Positions 1 to 6,469 of a stretch of 9,964 nucleotides of DNA are shown here, piece after piece. The stretch covers positions 1 to 9,964 of the forward strand of contig CAWULT010000147.1 in assembly GCA_963923455.1 (NCBI GenBank), in the 5' to 3' direction. The DNA comes from CAWULT01 sp963923455 (GTDB lineage: Bacteria; Acidobacteriota; Vicinamibacteria; Vicinamibacterales; UBA2999). Made by a program: the position numbers and the translations under genes. The notes below the pieces were generated by a model, which was not told the DNA's origin, did no database searches, and worked only from the letters and a program-made list of their open reading frames with translations. Positions within the stretch are counted from its first letter, which is position 1; each line of letters starts with the position of its first letter.

Positions 1-165
1 GTCCTGCAGCGCCGTCGACAGCATCGCGGCCTCGCTGTTGCGCTCGCGCGAGCGCCGGACGTCGAGCGTCCGCGACCGCAGGCGCAGCAGCGCGAAGATC
101 ACGACGAAGACCAGCGCCGCCACGACCGCGGTGAGGCCGAGCAGCCCGTACTCCGACGCGGTCAT
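1..165 (-). CDS. N-terminal fragment of a single-pass membrane protein (partial)
   Basis: An ATG at 165 overlaps the pilD stop as ATGA, and the frame stays open for 55 codons to the window edge, so the C-terminal part is missing. The visible part has a short N-terminus (MTASEYG), one strong hydrophobic segment at about residues 8-27 (rich in Leu, Val, Ala, Phe), and then a highly charged Arg/Glu stretch (RLRSRTLDVRRSRERNSE). This is the layout of a single-pass inner-membrane protein with a cytoplasmic domain starting as a helical linker. Many single-pass sensor kinases and other signalling proteins start this way, but nothing catalytic is visible, so the function is unknown. The 4-base overlap with pilD suggests co-transcription and translational coupling with the pilus genes. 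Confidence 0.6.
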   Translation of the reverse strand, partial: MTASEYGLLGLTAVVAALVFVVIFALLRLRSRTLDVRRSRERNSEAAMLSTALQD

Positions 166-929
166 CGGTAGAACTGCAGGTACCAGTCGAGGATGGCGTC
201 GCCGCCGACGGCCGCGACGAGGGCGCCGACGGCGAGGAACGTGCCGAACGGCAGCGCCGCCTGCATGCCGCCGCGCCGGGACACGAGCACCGCGACGCCG
301 GCGAGCGAGCCGGTCAGCGACGCGAAGACCAGCGTGACCAGCATCTGCCGCCAGCCGAGGAACGCGCCGATCATCGCGAGCATCTTGACGTCGCCCATGC
401 CCAGGCCGTCCACGCCGCGCAGCCGGTAGTAGGACTCGCCGATCAGCCACAGCACGCCGCCCCCGGCCACCGCGCCGACGAGCGACGACACCGGCCCCGG
501 CGGCAGCACCAGGCTCAGGGCCACGCCGATCACGACGCCGGGCACCGTGATCACGTTCGGCAGGATCCGGTGCCGCAGGTCGATGACGAAGAGCACGACC
601 ATCGCGCACGCAAACAGCAGCCGCGCCGCGAGCAGCGGAGTCCAGCCGTAGAAGAGGCCGCCCAGCACGAACAGGGCCCCTGTCACGGCTTCGACGATCG
701 GGTACATCGCGCTGATCGGCTGGGCACAGGTGCGGCACCTGCCGCCCAGGGCGAGCCAGCTGACGACGGGCACGTTCTCGTACCAGCTCAGCGCGCGCTG
801 GCACGTGGCGCACCGCGACGCCGGCCACACGACCGACTCGCCGCGCGGCAGACGGTGGATGCAGACGTTCAGGAAGCTCCCGATGACGAGGCCGACCAGC
901 CCGAGCAGCACGAACGACGGTTCGATCAC
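162..929 (-). CDS. pilD: Prepilin leader peptidase / N-methyltransferase PilD (A24 family)
   Basis: This polytopic inner-membrane aspartic protease cleaves type IV prepilin leaders after the conserved Gly and methylates the new N-terminus. The 255-residue product has the full bifunctional layout. An N-terminal GSFLNVCIHRLPRGES segment (residues 17-32) is followed by the tetracysteine zinc motif of the methylase region (Cys40, Cys43, Cys65, Cys68). Catalytic Asp117 lies in VIDLRHRILPN and Asp180 in the GMGDVK motif. Several hydrophobic helices follow to the C-terminus. The length is typical for the family. I chose the GTG at 929 because it forms a GTGA overlap with the stop of the upstream TPR-like gene and places the protein start just before the first membrane helix. 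Its likely substrates are the two prepilins encoded at 5515-4982 and 6432-5899. In Myxococcus xanthus pilD likewise follows pilGHI. Confidence 0.95.
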   Translation of the reverse strand: MIEPSFVLLGLVGLVIGSFLNVCIHRLPRGESVVWPASRCATCQRALSWYENVPVVSWLALGGRCRTCAQPISAMYPIVEAVTGALFVLGGLFYGWTPLLAARLLFACAMVVLFVIDLRHRILPNVITVPGVVIGVALSLVLPPGPVSSLVGAVAGGGVLWLIGESYYRLRGVDGLGMGDVKMLAMIGAFLGWRQMLVTLVFASLTGSLAGVAVLVSRRGGMQAALPFGTFLAVGALVAAVGGDAILDWYLQFYR

Positions 930-1816
930 CGGGGCCTGCCCTGCTGCTTCGGCAGCGGATAGAGGGGAGAGCGCGGATCGAGCCCCACGGCCTGCCCGTC
1001 GAGCCGATACGGCGTCCCGGATGGATCCACCGGAGCGCCGCGCAGGTACCCGCGCTGGACGAGCGCGTTCCACGTCGTGGCGGCCTCCCCGGTTCGGGAC
1101 TCGTAGGCGCGCAGGATCGCCGTGAGCTGGTCGACCTGGTCGAGCGCATCGAGCTGCGCCAGGCGCCGCGCGGCCTCCGCCTTGAACCAGTCCTCCTGCG
1201 CCGTCTTCGCGATCTGCTGCCACAGCAGTCGCGACCCGTCGCGCCGGCCGCCCTCGGCGAGCGTCACGGCAGCCAGCGGCTGCATCCAGACCGGAGCGCC
1301 CGGCATCATCGACGCGCGCTGGAACCACTGCGCGGCGGTCGGGTAATCCTGGTACCACCAGTAGTGCACGAATCCGATGGCCTGCGTGAACTCCCAGCTG
1401 TCGGGATTGGCGGCCAGCCCCTTCTCGAGCAGCGTGATCGCCAGGTCCGGACGGCCGGGGCCGCCCGGCGGCGGCTCTGCCAGGAACAGCGAGCCGAAGT
1501 GATAGGCGATCGTGAATTGCGGGTCGAGCGACGTCGTCAGGTCGAGCAGCGGGTACAGCAGGCTGTACGACTTGTCGGGACCCGTCGAGAGCTTCGTGCC
1601 GCCGTAGTGCTGGACGGCGCGGATCCAGTAGACGTCGGCCAGCAGCGAGTCGAACGACAGCGACAGCCGCCTGAGCACCTCCGGCGAGCGGACGTACAGC
1701 AGGTTGTCCGGCCCGGCGGTCAGCGCTCCCGTCCGCTCGCGCAGCGCCTGCAGGCCAACGGCGGATGCGAGCAGCGCGGCCATCGTCAGCGCGGTCGTCC
1801 AGGCCCTCGTCGGCAT
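926..1816 (-). CDS. Membrane-anchored TPR-like protein of the pilus/ABC cluster, function unknown
   Basis: The product has 296 residues. A hydrophobic segment at about residues 7-22 looks like a signal anchor, so the rest is probably extracytoplasmic. The middle (about 95-230) has the helix-pair character of tetratricopeptide repeats: ITLLEKGLAANPDSWEF (127-143) leads into an aromatic region around HYWW (151-154), then AAQWFQRASMMPGAP (161-175), then EDWFKAEAARRLAQLDAL (208-225). The C-terminal region holds DPSGTPYRLD (264-273), which resembles the Asp-Pro-x-Gly-x-Pro-Tyr motif near the C-terminus of GspG-type pseudopilins. The ATG at 1816 shares one base with the permease stop (TGATG), and the gene's stop overlaps pilD, so it is embedded in the operon. 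An accessory role for the neighbouring ABC transporter or pilus assembly is plausible, comparable to M. xanthus PilG, but gene position differs and I cannot show homology. Confidence 0.8.
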   Translation of the reverse strand: MPTRAWTTALTMAALLASAVGLQALRERTGALTAGPDNLLYVRSPEVLRRLSLSFDSLLADVYWIRAVQHYGGTKLSTGPDKSYSLLYPLLDLTTSLDPQFTIAYHFGSLFLAEPPPGGPGRPDLAITLLEKGLAANPDSWEFTQAIGFVHYWWYQDYPTAAQWFQRASMMPGAPVWMQPLAAVTLAEGGRRDGSRLLWQQIAKTAQEDWFKAEAARRLAQLDALDQVDQLTAILRAYESRTGEAATTWNALVQRGYLRGAPVDPSGTPYRLDGQAVGLDPRSPLYPLPKQQGRPR

Positions 1817-2622
1817 CACTTGAAGTCGCGCCTCGAGAACACGGCCACCGCCGCCACCAGCAGCAGCGCGATGTAGACGCACCCGTACGCGGCGGTGCTG
1901 ACCAGGTACATCGCCGGTACCGGCAGCGCATGGACCACCTGGTGCTTCACGTCGAACGCGCTGAAGTTCGGCAGCACGTAGTACAGCGCCCGGGCCACCC
2001 CGGCGGCCACGGGAGAGTCGACGACGGCCTGGAAGTTCCGCAGATCCGCGTTGAAGTGTCCGATCACCCACAGGCCGAGCGTCAGGATCGCCGACAGGAA
2101 CGGGCTCGAGAACGTCGAGAAGAAGAGCGCGATCGCCGTGACGAGGAGCAGTTCGATCACGATCAGCGCCACGGCCTGGAGCAGCGCCGGGTCGGCCGCC
2201 GGCGCCACCCATGCGTCCCGGGCGGCCTGCGGCGTCATCGCCCCCATGTACGCGAGCACGGCGTAGTAGGCCGCCACCATCGCCGCCACGTTGACGAGCA
2301 GCGTGATGCCCAGCCCGCAGTACTTCCCGACGATGAACTGCTGGCGGGTCAGCGGTTTCGACAGCAGGCTGTAGATGCTGCGGCGCTCCACCTCCTTCCA
2401 GACCAGTCCGATGCCGATGAAGACGGCGATGAGCAGGCCGAAGGTGGCGATGGCCGCGAGGCCGAGATCCTTGATGATCTTGACGTCCTGCCCCGCCGTC
2501 AGTTGCCCGATCAGGTACGACGCGGCCATCAGCAGGACCGCGAAGAAGACGAGGTTGTAGAGCACCTTGTCGCGGACCGACTCCCGGAACACGCTGACGG
2601 CGACCTTCCAGATGGTGCTCAT
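1816..2622 (-). CDS. pilI: ABC-2 type transporter permease (PilI-like)
   Basis: This 268-residue integral membrane protein has about six hydrophobic helices: roughly residues 22-40, 52-74, 103-125, 145-168, 174-190 and 236-261. The segment between helices 2 and 3 (VWKEVERRSIYSLLSKPLTRQQFIVGKY, given here as 74-84, 85-93 and 94-101) is the cytoplasmic coupling region typical of ABC-2/NatB-like permeases. The C-terminus ends in the basic FSRRDFK. The ATG at 2622 overlaps the ATPase stop as ATGA, so the two are almost certainly translated together and form one transporter. The symbol rests on family and on position between an ABC ATPase and pilD, as in the M. xanthus pilGHI-pilD region. The transported substrate is unknown, and in M. 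xanthus the system is needed for pilus biogenesis. It could instead be an unrelated exporter placed in the pilus cluster. Confidence 0.85.
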   Translation of the reverse strand: MSTIWKVAVSVFRESVRDKVLYNLVFFAVLLMAASYLIGQLTAGQDVKIIKDLGLAAIATFGLLIAVFIGIGLVWKEVERRSIYSLLSKPLTRQQFIVGKYCGLGITLLVNVAAMVAAYYAVLAYMGAMTPQAARDAWVAPAADPALLQAVALIVIELLLVTAIALFFSTFSSPFLSAILTLGLWVIGHFNADLRNFQAVVDSPVAAGVARALYYVLPNFSAFDVKHQVVHALPVPAMYLVSTAAYGCVYIALLLVAAVAVFSRRDFK

Positions 2623-3587
2623 GACGGCAGCGGCTCCAGGCCGCGGTCGACCCTGGCCGCGGCAACCTGCCGCACGAAGAAGTCCTCGAGCGTGTCGTGC
2701 ACGGGATTGAGCGAGACGATCGACGCCCCCATCGCCGCCACCTCGCGCAGGACCTCCTCGGGCGTCGTGGTCAGCGGGAACTCGAGGGCGTGCCGGCCGG
2801 CGCCGAGCGGCTTCGAACGCCGGAGGGTCGCCGACCCGCGCGCCCGGTCGAGCGCCTCGGGCGCGAGGCCGCTGACGACGCATTCCCAGCCGCGCACGTG
2901 CGCGGCGAGCATGTCCGACAGCTGGCCGGAGGTCGCCAGACGGCCGCCCACGACGATGCCGACGCGGCTGCAGAGGGCCTCGGCGTCGGACAGCACGTGG
3001 GAACTGAAGAACACCGTCCGGCCCTGATCGCGCAGCCGCAGGATCAGCTCGCGGATGTCGCGCCGACCGAGGGGATCGAGGCCGGACATCGGTTCGTCGA
3101 AGAAGACCAGCTCGGGATCGTTGACGAGGGCCTGCGCGATGCCGACCCGCTGGAGCATGCCCTTGGAGAACTTGCGCAGCTGGAGACGGCGCTCCGGCCC
3201 GATGCCCACCTCGTCGAGCAGCCGCGTGGCGCGGGCCTTGCGCTCGGCCGCCGCAAGGCCGAACAGGCTCGCGAAATACTGCAGCAGTTCCTCGGCGGTG
3301 AGGTGGTCGTAGAAGTAGGGATTCTCCGGCAGGTAGCCGATGCGCCGCCGGACTTCGACGTCGCCGACGGGCCGGCCGAGGATCTCGGCGGCACCCGACG
3401 TCGGATAGATCAGCTGCATCAGCAGCTTCAACGTGGTGGTCTTGCCGGCCCCGTTCGGGCCCAGGAACCCGAAGACCTCACCCTGCCCGACCGACAGGGT
3501 CAGGCGATCGAGCGCGAGGTACGGGCGGGGCCGCCAGAAGCCGACGGTGTAGTGCTTGGTCAGGCCCTCGGTTCTGATCGCATCCAT
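2619..3587 (-). CDS. pilH: ABC transporter ATP-binding protein (PilH-like)
   Basis: This cytoplasmic ATPase subunit has 322 residues. It shows Walker A GPNGAGKT (43-50), a signature loop KFSKGMLQRVG (139-149) in the SKGM form common in CcmA/NatA-like subunits, Walker B VFFDEP (161-166), D-loop SGLD (168-171) and switch His197. The Q-loop position reads YLPEN with Glu88 in place of Gln, a substitution also common in NatA-like ATPases. The domain after about residue 230 is the C-terminal extension (roughly 90 residues) typical of exporters paired with an ABC-2 permease. I chose the ATG at 3587 because it precedes the normal start of the domain. An in-frame TTG at 3596 is possible but adds only three residues. 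No clear Shine-Dalgarno sequence is visible. It is followed with a 4-base overlap by its permease. The symbol is tentative and based on synteny with M. xanthus pilH. Confidence 0.88.
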   Translation of the reverse strand: MDAIRTEGLTKHYTVGFWRPRPYLALDRLTLSVGQGEVFGFLGPNGAGKTTTLKLLMQLIYPTSGAAEILGRPVGDVEVRRRIGYLPENPYFYDHLTAEELLQYFASLFGLAAAERKARATRLLDEVGIGPERRLQLRKFSKGMLQRVGIAQALVNDPELVFFDEPMSGLDPLGRRDIRELILRLRDQGRTVFFSSHVLSDAEALCSRVGIVVGGRLATSGQLSDMLAAHVRGWECVVSGLAPEALDRARGSATLRRSKPLGAGRHALEFPLTTTPEEVLREVAAMGASIVSLNPVHDTLEDFFVRQVAAARVDRGLEPLPS

Positions 3588-3599
3588 ACGGAACAACGG

Positions 3600-3649
3600 G
3601 GGGTGAGGACGGCGTCCCCCCGTCCTCCGAACGGCTGCGGCCTCACCCC
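3600..3649 (-). repeat. Mutually exclusive inverted repeats between the VKOR-DsbA and ABC ATPase genes
   Basis: The 63-base gap holds two overlapping perfect inverted repeats. An outer 9-base pair joins 3641-3649 with 3600-3608 (GGGGTGAGG and CCTCACCCC in the transcript). An inner 8-base pair joins 3620-3627 with 3605-3612 (GAGGACGG and CCGTCCTC), with a 7-base loop. They share bases 3605-3608, so only one can form at a time. No U-tract follows either, so this is not a standard intrinsic terminator. Possible roles are mRNA processing or stabilisation, partial attenuation, or control of translation of the ATPase gene, whose start lies 12 bases downstream and lacks a clear ribosome binding site. 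Confidence 0.5.
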
Positions 3650-3650
3650 G

Positions 3651-4856
3651 CTACTTCTTCAGCAGGTACGCGATCGCCGCGTCCAGATACGCCGGACGCA
3701 GGCTCGGCACCTTGATGCCATTGATGTAGAACGTCGGCGTCCCGTTGACGCCGAGTTTCTGCCCGAGCCGGGAATCGGCGCGGACCTGCTCGATCACCTT
3801 GGGGTACTCGGCATCGAAGTTCGTCACGCGGGCCACGTCGCTCAGGCCCTGCTTGACCAGGGCCGGCGTGATTTCGGCCTGCCGGTCGAACAACCAGGCC
3901 TCCATCTCCTTGCCCTTGTTGACGCCGCGGGCCAGGCGAACCGCCACGGCCCCCTCGCAGGCCGACTGGTGGATGCCACCGGCGCCGCACTCGGACTCGA
4001 GCGGGAAGTCCCGGGTCTCGTACCTGAACGTGCCGGAACTCTCGGCCTCCCACTTCTCGAGGATCCCCTTGTAGGCCATGTAGGTGGCCCGGCACGCCGG
4101 GCACTGGTAGTCGTTGAACTTGACCACCAGCACCTTCACGCTCCCGCTCGGCAGCACCGAGGGATCCGTCTCGCGCGGCTGGGCGTCGAGCCACGCGTGC
4201 CACTCGGACAGCTGCGCCTCGCTCAGGGCCTCGACCGGCGGGGCCACGGGCGCCGCGGCCGAGGTGGACGTCTGGCTCGCCACGCCCTCACGCGGGAAGA
4301 AGGCCACGAGCGATGCCGATCCGGCCAGCCACAGGACGGCCAGGCCGACCGCGAACGGGCTGGAGAACACGGCGCGCAGGTCCGAACCCAGACGGGAGGG
4401 CAGCACGCTCAATGTGTCGGCCGCTGCGCGGCTCGACAGTAGGAAGATCCCGGTCACCGCCACGTACACGGTCATGCACAGGATGCACGCCTTGCCGAGG
4501 ACGAAGAACGAGGTGTAGGCGAAGTAGAGCACCGTCGCCAGACCGACGACCGACGCCAGGAACACGTAGCCCGCCGTGCGGCTGCTCGCCTCCTGGTCGG
4601 CGCGGCGCATGCCGAACCCGGTCAGCAGCGCCACGAAGGCGGCCCAGATCGCTCCGAAGGCCGCAACGGGAACTCCGAACAGCGTGCCGTACGGGCTCTG
4701 GTAGACGGCTTCGCAGTTCACCGTCTCGCTGACGTCACAGAAGCTCGTGTACGTCAGGTCGGTGAGCAGCTTGTAGTGGACGTAGAGAGACGCGATGGAC
4801 GCGGCCAGGGCGACCAGCGCGAGGACGAGCAGGATGGTTCGGCTGTGCTTCTGCAT
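3651..4856 (-). CDS. VKOR-DsbA fusion, disulfide-bond-forming oxidoreductase
   Basis: The 401-residue product joins a VKOR membrane domain to a DsbA/thioredoxin-fold domain, which lets one protein form disulfides and pass the electrons to quinone. The VKOR part (about 1-190) has an N-terminal helix at 7-24, a loop cysteine pair Cys40/Cys48 (CDVSETVNC), further helices, the active-site Cys124-I-L-Cys127, and a fifth helix at about 166-187. A linker rich in Ala, Pro and Ser (191-235) leads to the thioredoxin-like domain. This has the redox motif Cys252-P-A-Cys255 and the cis-proline loop GTPTFYING (Pro374). Two more cysteines, 290 and 300, lie in the helical insertion and may form another pair. 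The start at 4856 is the only ATG just before the first helix and sits 15 bases after a good -10 box. It lies inside the pilus cluster, next to pilins that each carry two conserved cysteines. That it serves those pilins is inference; it may act on many exported proteins. Confidence 0.92.
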   Translation of the reverse strand: MQKHSRTILLVLALVALAASIASLYVHYKLLTDLTYTSFCDVSETVNCEAVYQSPYGTLFGVPVAAFGAIWAAFVALLTGFGMRRADQEASSRTAGYVFLASVVGLATVLYFAYTSFFVLGKACILCMTVYVAVTGIFLLSSRAAADTLSVLPSRLGSDLRAVFSSPFAVGLAVLWLAGSASLVAFFPREGVASQTSTSAAAPVAPPVEALSEAQLSEWHAWLDAQPRETDPSVLPSGSVKVLVVKFNDYQCPACRATYMAYKGILEKWEAESSGTFRYETRDFPLESECGAGGIHQSACEGAVAVRLARGVNKGKEMEAWLFDRQAEITPALVKQGLSDVARVTNFDAEYPKVIEQVRADSRLGQKLGVNGTPTFYINGIKVPSLRPAYLDAAIAYLLKK

Positions 4857-4871
4857 AGGAGTGGCTGCCGC

Positions 4872-4900
4872 ATCGTACGGGCGCCATTCCGGCCTGTCAA
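4872..4900 (-). promoter_or_regulatory. Sigma-70-type promoter for the VKOR-DsbA gene, near-leaderless transcript
   Basis: On the minus strand, -35 TTGACA (4900-4895) is a full consensus match. A 17-base spacer separates it from -10 TACGAT (4877-4872), which matches TATAAT at 4 of 6 positions including the first TA and the final AT. The start of transcription would be near 4865, leaving a leader of about 9 bases before the ATG at 4856, consistent with the lack of a Shine-Dalgarno sequence. The promoter lies directly after the terminator of the upstream pilin gene, giving the disulfide gene expression independent of pilin transcription. Confidence 0.65.
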
Positions 4901-4926
4901 CCGCCCGGCCCCTGGCGGGCCTCACG

Positions 4927-4959
4927 AAAAAGGGGGGCGGCGCAGATGCGCCGCCCCCC
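4927..4959 (-). terminator. Intrinsic terminator of the downstream pilin gene
   Basis: A perfect 12-base inverted repeat (4948-4959 with 4932-4943) with the 4-base loop 4944-4947 is followed in the transcript by a run of five U (4931-4927). The stem is entirely G/C. It begins 22 bases after the pilin stop codon, so most pilin transcripts should end here, before the VKOR-DsbA promoter. Confidence 0.92.
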
Positions 4960-4981
4960 GGGGAGCGTGCCGGAATCGAAC

Positions 4982-5515
4982 CTACTGCAGCGGGTACCCG
5001 CCGGCGATCGTGGCAATCGGCGCCGTGTCCTGGCGGATCTGGCCGCTCTGGTCCGTCGCGAAGTACCGGGACCCGGTTGAACCGGGACTGGCGGGCGTCG
5101 CCGTGGCGAAAAACTCCGTGCTGGGCGCCGTCGCGGCGCCATTGCAGGTGTTGGCCGCCGTGGTCGTCGCGACGCCAGTCGGACCGTTCTGGATCACGAA
5201 GAAGTACCCGCTCTTGGCCGAGGCGGCGGCGGTGGCCGCCGCCAGATCCGCCGCGATGAACGGCGGACCTCCAATCGTCGGCGGTAGCGCCAGGGCCGCC
5301 ATCGTGATGGCATAGCCCCCTGAGCCACAGCTCGACGCGTAGGTCGACTGCGCGCTGCTGATGGTACGGATCGATCCCACGCCCGAGGCCTCGTTGCCCG
5401 ACATGCGGGCGCGCAACAGTCCCGGCACGGCGATAGCCGCAATGATGCCGATGATTGCGACGACGATGAGCAACTCGATCAGCGTGAATCCGTCCTGGTG
5501 TCGCGTCCGCCTCAC
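4982..5515 (-). CDS. pilA: Type IV major-pilin-like protein, second tandem copy
   Basis: The 177-residue prepilin has a 9-residue basic leader MRRTRHQDG ending in the Gly(-1) cleaved by PilD. The mature protein starts FTLIELL, with Phe+1 and Glu+5, the residues needed for methylation and assembly. The hydrophobic N-terminal helix (10-33) is followed by LLRARMSGNEASG and a globular domain rich in Ala, Gly, Ser and Thr. It contains exactly two cysteines, Cys63 (YASSCG) and Cys124 (NTCNG), which could form one disulfide. The GTG at 5515 is chosen because a strong purine-rich ribosome binding site precedes it and it gives a leader of normal length. It is about 84% identical to the upstream pilin (29 differences in 177), with six of the differences in the leader. 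A sigma-54 promoter lies upstream and a terminator downstream, so it is probably transcribed alone. Without expression data I cannot say which copy is the major pilin. Confidence 0.93.
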   Translation of the reverse strand: MRRTRHQDGFTLIELLIVVAIIGIIAAIAVPGLLRARMSGNEASGVGSIRTISSAQSTYASSCGSGGYAITMAALALPPTIGGPPFIAADLAAATAAASAKSGYFFVIQNGPTGVATTTAANTCNGAATAPSTEFFATATPASPGSTGSRYFATDQSGQIRQDTAPIATIAGGYPLQ

Positions 5516-5518
5516 GAT

Positions 5519-5530
5519 CCTCCCCCTCCC
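5519..5530 (-). promoter_or_regulatory. Ribosome binding site deciding the GTG start of the second pilin
   Basis: In the transcript GGGAGGGGGAGG (5530-5519) lies 3 bases before the GTG at 5515. It contains two overlapping GGAG-type Shine-Dalgarno cores, one close to the start codon and one at more normal spacing of about 9 bases. No other start codon nearby has such a site, which supports the GTG start. Confidence 0.75.
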
Positions 5531-5551
5531 TGTTGGACAGCCTCCTACAAA

Positions 5552-5566
5552 GCAACGCGAGTGCCA
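5552..5566 (-). promoter_or_regulatory. Sigma-54 (-24/-12) promoter of the second pilin
   Basis: On the minus strand the sequence reads TGGCAC (5566-5561), a 5-base spacer, then TTGC (5555-5552) followed by T. This is a full match to the core TGGCAC-N5-TTGC recognised by RpoN. Transcription is predicted to start near 5540, giving a leader of about 25 bases before the GTG at 5515. The presence of a PilS/PilR pair next door, whose known target is sigma-54 transcription of pilA, strongly supports the call. Confidence 0.9.
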
Positions 5567-5673
5567 GCTGAGCTCCAACCTGGTGGGTTCGGCGTAATGC
5601 GTCTCATGGCAATCACTTGCGAAGATCTCAGGTGTGCCGACATCGCTGCGGGTCTGGTAACGCGGGCAGCGCC

Positions 5674-5688
5674 TGACACTTCGTGTCA
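5674..5688. promoter_or_regulatory. Candidate PilR enhancer dyad of the second pilin
   Basis: TGACAC-TTC-GTGTCA is a perfect 15-base dyad centred near 5681, about 141 bases upstream of the predicted start of transcription, a usual place for binding by an NtrC-family activator. Further TGTC cores lie nearby at 5639-5642 (minus strand), 5697-5700 and 5715-5718 (plus strand). TGTC-containing repeats are the reported PilR binding element of Pseudomonas. The rest of the gap between the pilin genes (5567-5833) shows no convincing gene. Confidence 0.5.
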
Positions 5689-5833
5689 ATGCGAATTGTC
5701 AACGCACCGCGGGTTGTCCGTCGGCTGACCGAACCGGCCGAGGACGAGCGCTGAACTCCGCAGACGCCCGGGCGACTCCTGCCGGCCGACCCTGCACGGC
5801 CACGATCCCCAGCGGGCACGAAGGAGGGAGACG

Positions 5834-5872
5834 AGAAAGAAAAAGGGGGAGGCGGCCGAAGCCGCCTCCCCC
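5834..5872 (-). terminator. Intrinsic terminator of the first pilin gene
   Basis: A perfect 12-base stem (GGGGGAGGCGGC at 5872-5861 in the transcript, pairing with 5856-5845) closes a 4-base UUCG loop (5860-5857). It is followed by a U-rich tail UUUUUCUUUCU that spans 5845-5835. The stem begins 26 bases after the TAA stop of the pilin. The very stable UUCG tetraloop and the U-tract make this a strong terminator that separates the two pilin transcription units. Confidence 0.95.
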
Positions 5873-5898
5873 GGAATCGCGGGCCCGGAGGCCGCGGG

Positions 5899-6432
5899 TT
5901 ACTGCAGCGGGGTGCCGCCGGCGATCGTCGCGATGGCCGCGCTGTCCTGCCGGATCATGCCGCTGTGGTCGGTCGCGAAGTAGCGGGTGCCGGTCGAACC
6001 CGGCGAGGCCGGAGCTGCCGTCGCGAAGAACTCCGTGCTCGACGCCGTCGCCGCACCGTTGCAGGTGTTGGCCGCCGTCACGACGTTCGCGCCCGTCGGG
6101 CCGTTCGCGATCGCGAAGAAGTAGCCGCTCTTCGCCGACGCCGCCGCCGTGGCGCCCGCCAGGTCGGCCGGGATGAACGCCGGACCGCCGGCGGTCGGCG
6201 GAAGCGCAAGGGCCGCCATCGTGATGGCGTAGCCGCCACCGCCGCAGCTCGACGCGTAGGTCGCCTCGGCGCTGCCGATGGTGCGGATCGAGCCGATGCC
6301 CGACGCCTCGTTGCCCGACATACGGGCGCGGAGCAGGCCGGGGACCGCGATGGCCGCGATGATACCGATGATCGCCACGACGATCAGCAACTCGATGAGG
6401 GTGAACCCGTCGTTCTTCTGGATCTTCTTCAC
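5899..6432 (-). CDS. pilA: Type IV major-pilin-like protein, first tandem copy
   Basis: The 177-residue prepilin has the leader MKKIQKNDG, cut by PilD after Gly9, and a mature N-terminus FTLIELL with Glu+5. The hydrophobic helix (10-33) and following LLRARMSGNEASG segment are identical to the second copy. The globular part keeps both cysteines at the same positions, Cys63 and Cys124. Variation between the copies is spread over the globular domain, with the densest patch at residues 115-118. The GTG at 6432 is chosen for its leader length and the AAGGAGAG ribosome binding site just upstream; a longer frame reaching 6546 would run across the sigma-54 promoter and is rejected. It stands alone between its own sigma-54 promoter and a strong terminator, and lies downstream of pilR as in the M. 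xanthus pilS-R-A order. The Lys-rich leader resembles that of typical major pilins more than the Arg-rich leader of the second copy. Confidence 0.94.
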   Translation of the reverse strand: MKKIQKNDGFTLIELLIVVAIIGIIAAIAVPGLLRARMSGNEASGIGSIRTIGSAEATYASSCGGGGYAITMAALALPPTAGGPAFIPADLAGATAAASAKSGYFFAIANGPTGANVVTAANTCNGAATASSTEFFATAAPASPGSTGTRYFATDHSGMIRQDSAAIATIAGGTPLQ

Positions 6433-6437
6433 TTGTT

Positions 6438-6469
6438 CTCTCCTTGAGAGCGCTCGGGCCGAGGCCCGA
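6438..6469 (-). promoter_or_regulatory. Structured leader with a ribosome binding site inside a small hairpin, first pilin
   Basis: The Shine-Dalgarno element AAGGAGAG lies within CTCTC-AAG-GAGAG (6450-6438), a perfect 5-base inverted repeat that could partly hide it. Directly upstream is a second perfect 7-base inverted repeat, TCGGGCC/GGCCCGA (6469-6454). The predicted leader is about 87 bases (6519-6433), much longer than the 25 bases of the other pilin. Control at the RNA level is possible but unproven. The small hairpin alone may be too weak to block translation. Confidence 0.45.

Noticed and set aside
1765..3027. Long plus-strand open frame of 420 codons opposite the ABC genes
   Set aside because: It is a GC-rich antisense shadow, rich in Arg, His, Asp and Gln with no domain, and the opposite strand codes for clear ABC transporter proteins.
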